Shown here piece by piece: positions 33,882 to 46,337 of a stretch of 64,000 bases of DNA. The position numbers were made by a program, and so were the translations under genes. The notes beneath the pieces were generated by a model. The model was not told the origin of the DNA and did no database searches. It saw nothing but the letters and a program-made list of their open reading frames with translations. The stretch's first letter is position 1, and each line of letters starts with the position of its first letter. Location: contig CM035170.1 in NCBI GenBank assembly GCA_020205615.1, positions 60,687,322 to 60,751,321 on the forward strand, read 5' to 3'. This stretch comes from Panax quinquefolius. Its lineage: Eukaryota; Streptophyta; Magnoliopsida; Apiales; Araliaceae.

Positions 33882-34759
33882 TGAACTAACATCCTAATAC
33901 AATATTCTAAACATCTAAACAACAAATCTAACATAAGATCAAAGAGAAATTTATGAACTAGGGTTTGAACCTTTTCTTGAGAAATTTATGATTCTAGCTT
34001 TTGATCTTGTTGCTGATAACACCTAGGCTTGATATGGTAGGTTTATAAGTGTATCTAGGCTTTGAGAATTAATTGGGTTTGCTCAAAGACTAAGGTTCCT
34101 AATTATAGAATTTTCCAACTTAGCTTTTTGGTCATTTTTTACCTACTTGCCTCCATAAAGATCGATCTGTGACTATTACGATGCTTGGGAGTTTGGAAGC
34201 ATGTCATGTGATGTTTTGAAACTTGTAATGGTGACTCCAACCCTACTTGTGAGCTAGTTGATTAAGTTAGTAGCTTAATTAGGCTTAAATCTTCACTAAT
34301 CTTGATTAGGGTTTTGTTTCTAATGATTAGGAATGTTAAGTAATGTTAATTAGTACCAAATAAAAGTTTATTAACCATGATTAAGTGTTAACATATGCTA
34401 ATTAGAGTTAGATTAGCTAATTAGGGTTTAATTAACAAATTAGGGTTGGGGTTTTGCTAATTAGGGTTAATTTTGCTAATTAGGGTTAACTCACTAATCT
34501 AACAAGCACGACAAAGCGTTTTGTCGATTGTAAGCACGACAAAAGCAACTTGTCAAAATAATTTTTACCGAAAAGTCCGATTATGGAAAAAACATTTTAA
34601 GCACGAGGTGTAAAGCACGACGTTTTTCGGATAAAAATTTATTTGGTCAATTTTGTCAAACCAAGTATATAATAACACGTAACACATTCAGAACAGAGAA
34701 ATTTTATTTATATAACGGGATTTACACAAACGAGTTCTTTAGTGTTTTGGGATTTTACA
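33882..34759. repeat. Second copy of the end of the 3.7 kb insertion
   Basis: Closely matches 23,955-24,834 (aacatcctaatacaatattc through agcacgacaaagc to ttttgggattttaca). It lacks the first 2.8 kb of the insertion and begins in the middle of LTR sequence. It differs by small changes, such as a shortened taattagggtt run at 34,435-34,490. Its right boundary with LTR (gattctcttcggcc) is the same as in the first copy, so it was copied together with flanking LTR and did not insert independently. Confidence 0.85.
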
Positions 34760-35448
34760 GATTCTCTTCGGCCAAGAGTGCAAAGATGAATTGTTTTATG
34801 GCATGATCAAGACCGTTGATGAAAACATGATTATCTTTAGTCGTAGTGCATGGATAATTCGTGATCGTGATACAAAAAAATATCCTTGGCCGTAGTGGAG
34901 TAGTTGTTCGATGATGTGGATTATTTATTAAGCTGAGTCCCAGCGATAAAAGTGATGAAAAACCTTTTAAATCATAAAAGATAGTAGATTTTATTCTCTA
35001 CTTGACTCTTTTAATGGATTGTTTGTTCCGCTGCAGTTAAACTTGATGTTTGTTATATTGTATCAGTTTAACACTATTTAAGGCTAATGATAATCTATTC
35101 TGCATTATCTTAATCATAATATTTCCTACTGGGCTAGTTGAGCTCACCCTTTTACTTTCATTGTTCTCTTCAGGAAATGAGAACGTAGCAGAGACTAGTC
35201 GGGGAACGGAGTGATGGACCAGATGATTGCATTAGTAGTCCTCACTATTCTGTGAAATAGTGTGATAATAATTGTAATGAGGACTCCTTTTGAGTTTGTA
35301 TACTCTCTAGTAGACTATATGTGTATTCAAACTCACAGTTTATGTTTTGTCGTATTGTATACGATAGTTGTATTATTAAGTTGTATTTGAATTCTGTACC
35401 ATGTATCTGGCGACTCAAGATGGGTGATGTATACCTAATTTTTGGGGC
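34760..35448 (+). mobile_element. LTR end segment in the duplicated block
   Basis: Plus-strand LTR from gattctcttcggccaagag to gtatacctaatttttggggc. It parallels 24,835-25,497 but keeps the proper LTR end region. It faces a reversed LTR at 35,449; actcaagatgggtgat and atcacccatcttgagt form a perfect 16-bp stem around a 20-base loop. Confidence 0.82.
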
Positions 35449-36796
35449 ATCACCCATCTTGAGTTTGATAATCATAGAGAGTATGACACGCTTATTTATT
35501 GAGCATACTAATGCAATCATGTCCGTTACTAACATCAACCATCTCATGAAATGAAAGTAAAACAATGATCAATCTAGCTAGTAGGAAATATTACACTAAG
35601 ATAATGCAAAAATCTAATGTAAAACAATACCAAAACTCTTATCTCAATGCACTACGACTAATGAGCACTTTAAAATCCACATCATTTGCAACATTACGGT
35701 CATGAATTACACATCATCTAATCACCCTCGCACTATGTAATCATACCAAGTCCATCCATGCACTACACAGATAATCATAACCCATAAAACAATTCATCTT
35801 TATGACTTTCAAAAAATATAAATCATTGAGGATGATGACAATGACATAAGAATTCAATATAACAACTTAAAAATTAATTTATCCGAGGAACTAATAACGT
35901 TCAATTTTAATCCAGACAATAACGAATCACGATTTTTGTATAGTAAAATTCAAGAATGCTCGGAAAGAATATTTCCATGAAAAGATCTTTGGATGAAAGC
36001 GCAAATATCAACGATATTCCACTAATTTCATGGAGTATGGAAGTAAAAGTTTTAACTTATTTGGGTATAATAAAGAATGGAATAACAAAAAGAAATCACC
36101 ATGCATGCGGTGCCATGATAGATAGGTTATTCCAACGAATAATAATTAACGGAACCGAGTCTTCACGTAAAAGCACGAGATAGGATGTTCCAACGTAATA
36201 ATAAAGAAAGGAATAATAACAGAAATCACCATGCATGTGGTACTTCGCATAGACATGTTATTCCAACAGAATACTAATAAAGACGGAACCAGGTTCGGCA
36301 TAAAACGCACAGACAGGATATTCCAACCGAATAATAATAAAGATTTTAACCAGTCCCATTAGAAACGCATGCAAAGATATATTCCAATGAATAATAAAGA
36401 ATGGAATAATGAAGAAATTTCACCAAGTATAGTGTAGCAGCGTGATACAAGTTATTCCAATGTAATAATAAAGAATGGAATAACAGAAGTTCTCTTCATG
36501 GATAAGAAAGAAATAATACTCCATACGAGTACAACAAATAATATTCCCTACCTTAGAAGAAACTGGATATAGAAGTAGTGAAGTAGCAGAATACTTTTCT
36601 TCTTTCTCTCTATAATTTCTCTCTATAATAATTGCTCTAAAGCTTTTGTGAATTGGTGAGAAATGAAGGAAGAATGAGCTTCTATTTATAGGAAAATATA
36701 ATTTTGATAATTGCACGTTTTGGGGCTCGAAATACTACAGTATAATACCTTCCTCTTTTTCTTAATTTTTAATTTAGTCCTGCAAGTATTATCAAT
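35449..36796 (-). mobile_element. Inverted truncated LTR with a scrambled first part
   Basis: Counterpart of 25,509-27,073. From about 35,930 it follows the minus-strand LTR normally: stem-loop array 36,060-36,500, intact TATA at 36,683-36,690, ending at ttatcaat before element E. Between about 35,465 and 35,830 short LTR pieces occur in shuffled order with deletions (for example catcatctaatcacc before taatcataccaagtcc). This is either real micro-rearrangement or an assembly fault. Confidence 0.7.
36683..36690 (-). promoter_or_regulatory. LTR TATA box
   Basis: TATAAATA on the minus strand in the conserved context, within the inverted LTR piece. It would transcribe leftward across the scrambled region. 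Confidence 0.65.
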
Positions 36797-39748
36797 TGTG
36801 AGACCCCATATATTATGAATAAATATTTAATTTTCTCAAAATAATTTTTTTAAATATTATGGTGTGGATTTGATATAATGTTATAGTTGTGGGTAGTATT
36901 TATAAATTTTGCAAAGTACGCAAGTTGTTATATAATATTCGATTGGTCGGGGAATATTCTTTTTGTTCGGGGAATATCCGTACTTGACGGTATAATCATT
37001 AGTGGACCCATGAAATGTAATTATTGTTTGGATTGAGAAAAGAACAAAAATACTTTATAAAAATAACGGCGGAAGTTTTACCGTTAACTGTTGACACATC
37101 CGGTGTTAAAAGTACGATGTCTGCATGGTTGTATAGTAGCACACGGTATTGATTATTGATGCTTACGTGAGAAGTCACTTTCGCTTATACTCAATTATTA
37201 CTACGATGAATTGATGCATCATATCTCTCATATTATTGATTCAATTATTGTCACAGTATCATCTGCATAATATTTATTATTATTAAATCAATAATTGAGA
37301 CGATAAAGTTATTCATATTATTATTTGCAATATTGACAATGTCTAGAAGTTCTGTCAAGGAGAGGTTTGGTCACCTAATTGCGCGTCAATAAGAAGAAAT
37401 CCTTATCGGAAAGCCCCTTCTTTCTTGGGAACGACCTGGTTGTTAAATATTGTGAGTTATAATATTAATGATGAATAAGTTGTGTTGATTAAAGATGAAA
37501 TTGATTGTTCCATTGTATTGGGATTATTAGTGTTAGTGGAAATTGACATTTATTTCGATGATAATTGATGTCTGGAGGTTATATTGTTCACTCGGATATT
37601 CGAAGCACTTTTTGTGTCGGAGTACTATTCATGAATTACTATTCACGAGTTACTATTCACGGGTACTATTGATTCACATTCTTATACTATTAGGGGTGGT
37701 GGTGCAAGATTGATAATACTTGCATGACTAAGTTAAAAATGGAGGTATAGATGGAGGTACTATACTTTAATTATTTTTATCACATGATTAGAACTATTGA
37801 GTCACATGATTTACTATTGATTCACATGATTTACTATTAGGGGAGTTGGTGCAAGATTGATAATACTTGCAGGACTAAATTAAAAATGAAGAAAAAGAGG
37901 AATGTATTATACTGTAGTATTTCTAGCCCCCAAACATGCAATTATCAAAACTATATTTTCCTATAAATAGAAGCTCATTCTTCCTTCATTTCTCACCAAT
38001 TCACAAAAGCTTTAGAGCAACTAATATAGAGAGAAATTATAGAGAGAAAGAAGAAAAGTATTCTGCTACTTCACTACTTCTATATCCAGTTTCTTCTAAG
38101 GTAGGAATATTATTTGTTGTACTAAGTAGGGAGTATTATTTCTTTCTTATCCATGAAGAGAACTTCATTATTCCATTCTTTATTATTACATTGAATAATA
38201 ACTTTTGTATCTGTGAGCTACCCAATACTTGGTGAAATTCTTACATTATTCCATTCTTTATTATTCATTTGGAATATCACATGCATGCGTTTTACTCCTA
38301 ACTGGTTCCTTCTTTATTATTATTCATTTGGAATATCCTGTCACATGCATGCGTTTTACGGCAGGACTTGGTTCCGCTTTATTATTAATTACATTGCAAT
38401 ATCGTATACATGCGTTTTATGTCGGACCTGGTTTCGTCTTTATTGGTATTCTGTTGAAATAACCCGTCTATGCGAAGTACCGCATACATGGTGATTTCTA
38501 TTATTCTTCTGTTCTTTATTATTCTGTTGGAACATCCTTTCTATGCTTTACATGACTCGGTTCCGTTAATTATTATTCTGTTGGAATAACTTTGCTCTCT
38601 CGCAATCTGCGCATGCATGGTGATTTCTTTTGTTATTCCATTCTTTATTATACTCAGTTGGTTAAAACTTTGACTTCCATACTCCATGAAATTAGTGGAA
38701 TATCCTTGATATTTGCGCTTCATCCAGTATCTTTTCATGGAAATATTCTTCTGAGCATTCTTGAATTTTACTCTACAAAGCAGTATCATGTTGACAATTT
38801 GGACGTTATTAGTTCTTGGATAAATTAATTCTTGAACTTGTTTTATTGAATTCTTATGTCATTGTCATCATCCTCATGCTTATATTTTTTTTGAAAGTCA
38901 TCTGTGGCCTGTAGTGCATAGATGGACTTGGTATGATTATGACCAGGGATTATTCGGTGTAATCATGACCGTAATTGTTACAAATGATGTGGAAAAAGTC
39001 CTCATTGGCCCGTAGTGCATTGATGGACAGTTTTTGGTATGATTATGGCTATGGATTCTCTTCGGCCAAGGGTACAAAGATGAATTGTTTTATGGCATGA
39101 TTAGGACCATTGATGAAAACATGATTATCTTTAGCTGTAGTGCATGGATAATTCATGGTCGTGATACTAAAGAATATCCTTGGCCATAGTGCAGGGGTGA
39201 TTCGATGATGTAGATTATTTATTAAAATTTGTCCAAATGATAAAAGTGATGAAAAACCTTTTAAATCATAAAAGATAGTAGATTTTATTCTCTACTTGAC
39301 TCTTTTAATGGATTGCTTATTCCGCTGCAGATAAACTTGATGTTTGTTATATTGTATTAGTTTAACACTGTTTAAGGCTAATGATAATTTATACTGCATT
39401 ATCTTAGTCATAATATTTCCTACTGGGCTAGTTTAGCTCACCCTTTTACTTTCATTGTTCTCTTCAGGAAATGAGAACGTAGCAGGGACTAGTCGGGGAA
39501 CGGAGTGACGGACCAGATGATTGCATTAGTAGTCCTCACTATTCTGTGAAATAGTGTGATAATAATTGTAATGAGGAATCCTTTTGAGTTTGTATACTCT
39601 CTAGTAGACAATATGTGTATTCAAACTCACAGTTTATGTTTTATTGTATTGTACACGATAGTTGTATTATTAAGTTGTATTTGAATTCTGTACCATGTAT
39701 CTGGCGACTCAAGATGGGTGATGTATACCTAATTTTGGGGGCGTTACA
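36797..39748 (+). mobile_element. 5' LTR of element E, full length
   Basis: A complete LTR of 2,952 bp, TGTGAGACCCC to gggggcgttaca. It starts at exactly the same host position (ttatcaat) as element D at 27,074, so E and D are copies of one insertion. TATA at 37,962, stem-loop array 38,160-38,660. It lacks the 1 kb deletion seen in D. Confidence 0.9.
37962..37969 (+). promoter_or_regulatory. LTR TATA box of element E
   Basis: TATAAATA in ttttcctataaatagaagc. It is the promoter for E gag and sits in the most complete element of the family here. Confidence 0.75.
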
Positions 39749-39750
39749 AT

Positions 39751-39762
39751 TGGTATCAAAGC
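39751..39762 (+). promoter_or_regulatory. Primer-binding site of element E
   Basis: tggtatcaaagc after LTR end ggcgttaca plus two bases; identical to D. Confidence 0.78.
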
Positions 39763-39933
39763 TTAGGGATATGATCCCTGGCTAAGATGTGAGACTAGAA
39801 CTAGGAGGGGAGAGACGGGGAATTCCTTCGCTAGTATGACCTACCTAAGTTTATTTGGTATTTAATTGGTCGGTCAGATTATAGGGATAATATATGATGT
39901 CGATTAACCCTTATTTTGTGGCAGTATTTGAAA

Positions 39934-41027
39934 ATGACATCCGAGAATGTTGAGAATAGCAATGGAGCACATGAGACCGTTGAGTCTCTACAAATCAATA
40001 ATCAGGGCAATGTGCAACAGGAAGGCGATAATCCTCTTGTAAACACCAACACTTATCAATTGACGAACGACGGTATGTTTAGGAGCTTTTTAGAATTCAT
40101 GCAACATCAGGCGAAGGCCACTCCTGTTCATAATGCAGGAAGAAACAATGGCAACCCACTGTTGGTCACCGCTAAGCAATTCAAGGAGCTGGGACCACCG
40201 AAGTTTTTTGGAAAGCCAGAACCACTTAAGGCGGAGGCGTGGTTAAAGCAGATAACCAAGATATTTGATGTCTTGGGATGCTCTGAGGAGCAAAAGGTTC
40301 CCTTTGCCACCTTTATGTTGCGTGAAGAGGCAAATTAATGGTGGGAATCTGTAAAATGCACCCAGACTGACGCACTCAAGATGTCTTGGGAGAAGTTCCA
40401 AGAGATGTTCAACGACAAGTACTTTCCCGAAAGTATTTGTCACATGAAGGAGGTGGAGTTCATCAAGCTGGAGCAAAACAATATGACTGTGTCGCAGTAC
40501 GAGGCTAAGTTTACCGAGTTGTCTCGGTTTGCACCCCATTTGGTCAATAATGAGGTGCGAATGATGCAAATGTTTTTAAGAGGTTTGAAACCCAATATAC
40601 GCCAATATCTCATTTCTCACAAACTTTGTTTATATTCAGATGTTGTGAATAGGGCTCAGTTATTGGAACGTGATAATGAGTCAGCACGGCCAAAAGGCAA
40701 CGACCAACAACACGATAATAATCGTACCGGCGGTGGCAATGGTCATCGGAACAATGATAACCATCATGGGGGAAATTATCATGCCAAGAATGATAACCAC
40801 TTCGGTGGTAATCATGGCCAAAATAATAGAAGTGGAAATTTCAAGAAGAGAAGGTTCAATAATGATGGAAAGACAGCAGCACCAGCACCCGTTTCAAAGG
40901 AAGAAGAACGATCATCGGACGTATGTTTCAAATGCGGATAGGAGGGACACATCCGTCCAAACTGTACGCAGAAGTCCAAAGCGTGTTTTAATTGCAGAAG
41001 AGAAGGTCATTTAACTCGATTTTGAAC
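39934..41027 (+). pseudogene. Element E gag with two different nonsense codons
   Basis: ATG at 39,934 (MTSENVENSNGAHETVES). It reads in one frame apart from TAA at 40,336 (where C and D have TAC) and TAG at 40,939 (where C and D have CAG). Gag domain ETWLK equivalent (EAWLKQITKIF), WEKFQEMFNDKYFPESIC, then a His/Asn/Gly-rich linker and knuckle one (CFKCG, stop, EGHIRPNC) and two (CFNCRREGHLTRF). D and E share variants absent from C, such as the Tyr in NTNTYQLTND, yet carry different stops, so they decayed separately after duplication. Confidence 0.85.
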
Positions 41028-41157
41028 TGTAACAAAATCAAGTCCAACTAGGACGGTGGCACCAAAGGCGGATACGGACAAAACAAAGTCGGTGGTTTCA
41101 AGAAGAGTGTTTATCGTGACTTCTCAAAAAGCAAGTAACCCAAACAAAGTTAGCACG

Positions 41158-41498
41158 AGTTAGTTAATTATAAATTCTTGCGAAGTATATACCTTATTAG
41201 ATACCGATTCTACCCATTCTTTTATCTCTTTTCCTTGCGCTCAACGTTTAAATTTGACTTCGGAGAAATTAGACTTTAACTTATCGATTAAAACTCATTA
41301 GTAGAAACCTTCATTTCATGTGATATCCAAGTCTTGATGAGAGTCACAGTTTTGAATGGTATTTCTATTGTTAATAAATTTCCTTACGTATTCCTGAAGA
41401 TTTCTTAGCCTACCCCTAGAGCGTGAAATCGAATTTTGTATTGACCCCAGTACAAAACCCATTTCTTAAACCCTCAAATATTTCTTTAACTAAAACGA
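41158..41498 (+). pseudogene. Element E protease stub and deletion junction
   Basis: Same structure as D. Active-site triplet DTD at 41,210-41,218, then the STHSFI region and NLTSEKLDF. It jumps to the RT extension remnant by about 41,330. No RT palm. Confidence 0.7.
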
Positions 41499-42130
41499 AT
41501 GTGTAATGTGCCAAAGACGTTGGCTCGAGTTGTTGAAGATTACAATCATATCATTCAATACCATCGTGGAAAAGCGAACGTGGTAACTGACGCGTTGAGT
41601 AGAAGATCGTATGCGTTTACAAGTACGAATATACGAACCCCCGTGAAGATAACGAATATACGAGTAGAATCAACTTTAATCTATAAAGTTAAGCCGCTCA
41701 AGCTACACACCCGAATCTGTTGAATTTGAAGAAAAGGTTCAAGAGGGCGTTATTCTAGAAGCAAGAATCGATGAAGAGAGGAAATCTCAACCCTCGATTT
41801 AATTGGCCCATTTAAAATCCTCGATCGAGTAGGAACTGTGGCTTATAAACTCGTTTTACCGCCAAGTATGTCGCGTGTTCATAACGTTTTTTTTTACGTA
41901 TCGACGTTGCGTAAATATATGGACGACCCGAACCACATTATTAATTTAGAACCGGACGAGATAACGGCTGATTTAACGTTTGAGGAGATACGTGTTAAAA
42001 TCTTGGATAAGAGGAATCGTATTCGACACTCAAAGGTTATACCTAAAGAGTTAGAATTTGAAATGAAGTCGAGGTATCCTCACCGCTTGAAATATACTAA
42101 ATACGTATACGTAAATTTGAGGGCGAAATT
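41499..42130 (+). pseudogene. Element E RNase H tail and integrase C-terminus
   Basis: RNase H tail (EDYNHIIQYHRGKANVVTDA) to about 41,620, short linker, stop at about 41,721. The integrase tail is open from 41,838 (AYKLVLPPSMSRVHNVFFYVSTLRKYMDDPNHI) to the chromodomain flank, with a frame change near 42,085. The internal region of E (39,749-42,147) is 2,399 bp, the same length as in D. Confidence 0.75.
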
Positions 42131-42147
42131 CCATAAGGAGGGGAGAT

Positions 42148-43605
42148 TGTGAGACCCAGATTTTATGAATAAATATTTAATTTTCTCAAAATAATTTTTT
42201 AAATATTATGGTGTGGATTTGATATAATGTTATAGTTGTGGGTAGTATTTATAAATTTTGCAAAATGCAAATTGTTATTATATAATAGTCGATTGGTGGG
42301 GAATATTCTTTTTGTCGGGAAATATCCGTGCACTGCATTTACAATCATAGGTGGACCCATAGCGGAATTATTATCGGATTGAAAAACGACAAAAATACTT
42401 TATGAAAATAATGGCGGAAGCTTTACTGATTAAATGTTGAAACACCGGTTTAAAAAATACGATAATATGCGTGGTTTACATAGTAGCACACGGAATTGAT
42501 TATTGATGCTTACGTGAGAAGTCACTCGGTTATACTCAATTATTTCTCTACGATGAATTGATGCATCATATCTCTCGTATTATTGATTCAATTATTGTCA
42601 CAATATCATCTTCATAATATTAATTATTATTAAATCAATAATTGAGGGCGACAAAGATATTCATATTATTATTTGCAATATTGACAATGTCTAGAAGTTA
42701 CATCGAGGAGAGGTTTAGTACCTAATTGCGTGCCAATAAGGAGAAATCCTTATCGGAAAGCCCCTCTTTCTGAGGAGCGACTGGTTGTTAAATATTGTGT
42801 GTTATAATATTAATGATGAATAAGTTGTGTTGATTAAAGATGAAATTGATTGTTCCATTGTATTGGGATTATTAGTGTTAGTGGAAATTGATATTTATTT
42901 TGATGATAATTTATGTCAAGAGGTTATATTGTTCACTCGGGTATTCGGAGCACTTTTCGTGTCGGAGTACTATTCACGAGTTACTATTCACGAGTTATTA
43001 TTCACGGGGTACTATTGATTCACATTCTTATACTATTAGGGGTGGTGGTGCAAGATTGATAATACTTGCATGACTAAGTTAAAAATGGAGGTATAGATGG
43101 AGGTACTATACTTTAATTGTTTTTATCACATGATTAGAACTATTGAGTCACATGATTTACTATTGATTCACATGATTTACTATTAGGGGAGTTGGTGCAA
43201 GATTGATAATACTTGCAGGACTAAATTAAAAATAAAGAAAAAGTGGAATGTATTATACTGTAGTATTTCTAGCCCCAAAACGTGCAATTATCAAAACTAT
43301 ATTTTCCTATAAATAGAAGCTCATTCTTCCTTCATTTCTCACCAATTCACAAAAGCTTTAGAGCAACTAATATAGAGAGAAATTATAGAGAGAAAGAAGA
43401 AAAGTATTCTGCTACTTCACTACTTCTATATCCAGTTTCTTCTAAGGTAGGGAATATTATTTGTTGTACTCGTAGGGAGTATTATTTCTTTCTTATCCAT
43501 GAAGAGAACTTCTGTTATTCCATTCTTTATTATTCTGTTGGAATAACCTGTATACGCGGGCTACCCTATACTTGGTGAAATTCTTCTGTTATTCCATTCT
43601 TTATT
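42148..43605 (+). mobile_element. 3' LTR of element E, truncated
   Basis: TGTGAGACCC at 42,148 through TATA at 43,308 to the second stem-loop unit (attccattctttatt) at about 43,605. It then switches abruptly to a minus-strand LTR end (ttgagtcgccagatac). More than half of the LTR is missing. Confidence 0.85.
43308..43315 (+). promoter_or_regulatory. LTR TATA box
   Basis: TATAAATA in the conserved context in the truncated 3' LTR of E. It would transcribe into the inverted LTR that follows. Confidence 0.72.
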
Positions 43606-46337
43606 TTGAGTCGCCAGATACATGGTACAGAATTCAAATACAACTTAATAATATAACTATCGTGTACAATACGACAAAACATAAACTTTGAGTTTGAATA
43701 CACATATTGTCTACTAGAGAGTATACAAACTCAAAAGGAGTCCTCATTACAATTATTATCACACTATTTTACAGAATAGTGAGGACTACTAATGCAATCA
43801 TCTCGTCCGCACTTACGTTCCCCGATTAGTCCTCCTTACGTTCTCATTTCCTGAATAAAACAATGAAAGTAAAAGGGTGAGCTAAACTAGCCCAGTAAGA
43901 AATATTATGACTAAGATAATGCAGAATAAATTATCATTAGCCTTAAGCAGTTTTAAACTGATATAATATAACAACCATCAAGTTTAACTGCAGCGGAACA
44001 AGAAATCCATTAAAAGTGTCAAGTAGAGAATAAAATCTACTATCTTTTATGATTTAAAAGGTTTTTCATCACTTTTATCGTTGGGACTCAGCTTAATAAA
44101 TAATCCACATCATCGAATCACCCACACACTACTGACCAAGGATATTCTTTAGTATCACAACCACGAATTATCCATGCACGACGGCTAAAGATAATCATGT
44201 TTTCATCAACGGTCCTGATCATGCCATAAAACAATTCATCTTTGCACCCTTAGCCGAAGAGAATCCATAGCCATAATCATTCCAAAAACTGTCCATCAAT
44301 GCACTACAGGCCAATGAGAACTTTTCCACATCATTTGTAACATTACGGTCATGATTACACCGAATAATCCCTGGTCATAATCATACCAAGTCCATCTATG
44401 CACTACAGGCCACAGATGACTTTCAACAAAATATAAGCATGGGGATGATAACAATGATATAAGAAATCAATAAAACAAGTTCAACAAATAATTTATCCAG
44501 GAACTAATAACGTCCAAATTGTCAACATGATACTGCTTTGTATAGTAAAATTCAAGAATGCTCAGAAGAATATTTCCATGAAAAGATCTTTGGATGAAGC
44601 ACAAATATCAAGGATATTCCACTAATTTCATGGAGTATGGAAGTCAAAGTTTTAACCAACCGAGTATAATAAAGAATGGAATAACAAAAGAAATCACCAT
44701 GCATGCGGTATTGCGATCGACAAGTTATTCCAATGAATAATAATTAACGGAACCAGTCAAATGCGTAAAAGCATGCATGCGATGTTCCAACAAAATAATA
44801 AAGAACGAAATAATAACAGAAATCACCATGCATGCGGTACTTCGCATAGACAGGTTATTCCAACAGAATACCAATAAAGACAAAACCCGGTCCGGCATAA
44901 AATGCACAAACAGGATATTCTAACAGAATAATAATAAAGATTTTAACCGGTCCTACGTAAAAACGCATGACGAGGATATTCAAATGAATAATAAAGAACG
45001 GAATAACAGAAGAATTTCACCAAGTATAGGGTATCCCGCGTATACAGGTTATTCCAACAGAATAATAAAGAATGGAATAACAGAAGTTCTCTTAATGAAT
45101 AAGAAAGAAATAATACTCCCTACCTTAGAAAAATTGGATACTGGAATAGTGAGGTAGCAGACTTCTCTTCTTCTTTCTCTCTATAATTTCTCTCTATAAT
45201 AATCGCTCTAAAGCTTTTGTGAATTGGTGAGAAATGAAGGAAGAATGAGCTTCTATTTATAGGAAAATATAGTTTCGATAATTGCACGTTTTGGGGCTCG
45301 AAATATTACAGTATAATACCTTCCTCTTTTTTTTCACTTTTAATTTAGTCCTGCAAGTATTATCAAACTTGCACCAACTCCCCTAATAGTAAATAATGTG
45401 AATCAATAGTAAATCATGTGACTCAATAGTTCTAATCATGTGATAAAAACAATTACAAGATAGTACCTCCATCTATACCTCCATTTTAACTTAGTCATGC
45501 AAGTATTATCAATCTTGCACCACCACCCCTAATAGTATAAGAATGTGAATCAATAGTACCCCGTGAATAGTAACTCGTGAATAGTACTCCAACATGAAAA
45601 GTGCCCCGACCCGAGTGAACAATATAACCTCCAGACATCAATTATCATCGAAATAAATGTCAATTTCCACTAACAGTAATAATCCCAATACAATGGAACA
45701 ATCAATTTCATCTTTAATCAACACAACTTATTCATCATTAATATTATTACTCACAATATTTAACAACTAGGTCATTCCCAGCAAAGAGGGGGCTTTCCGA
45801 TAAGGATTTCTCCTTATTGGCACGTAATTAGGTGACCAAACCTCTCTTTGACAGAACTTCTAGACATTGTCAATATTGCAAATAATAATATGAATAACTT
45901 TGTTGTCTCAATTATTGATTTAATAATAATAAATATTATGCGGATGATCTTTGTGACAATAATTAAATCAATAATATGAGAGATATGATGCAAACAATTC
46001 ATCGTGTGCAATAATTGAGTATAACTGAGTGACTTCTCACGTAAAAATCAATAATCAATACTGTGTGCTACTATGCAACCACGCGTATTACTGTACTTTT
46101 AACACCGGGTGTTTAAACAATTAACGGTAACACTTCCGCCGTTATTTTCATAAAGTATTTTTGTCATTTTCTCAATCCGATAATAATTCCGTTGCGGGGT
46201 CCACCAATGATTGTACCGTCGTACGGATATTCCCGACAAAAAGAATATTCCCCGACCAATCGAATATTATATAACAACTTGTGTACTTTGCTAAATTTGT
46301 AAATATTACCCACAACTATAACATTATATCAAATCCA
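43606..46337 (-). mobile_element. Nearly full-length inverted Tekay-like LTR
   Basis: Minus-strand LTR from ttgagtcgccagatacatgg to cattatatcaaatcc at 46,337. It lacks about 40 bp at the low end (the LTR 3' end) and about 70 bp at the high end (the LTR start). Array at about 44,660-45,090, TATA at 45,254-45,261, U3 repeats at about 45,555-45,600. No internal region follows; at 46,338 unrelated sequence begins. Confidence 0.85.
45254..45261 (-). promoter_or_regulatory. LTR TATA box
   Basis: TATAAATA on the minus strand in the same context as other family LTRs. Confidence 0.7.
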
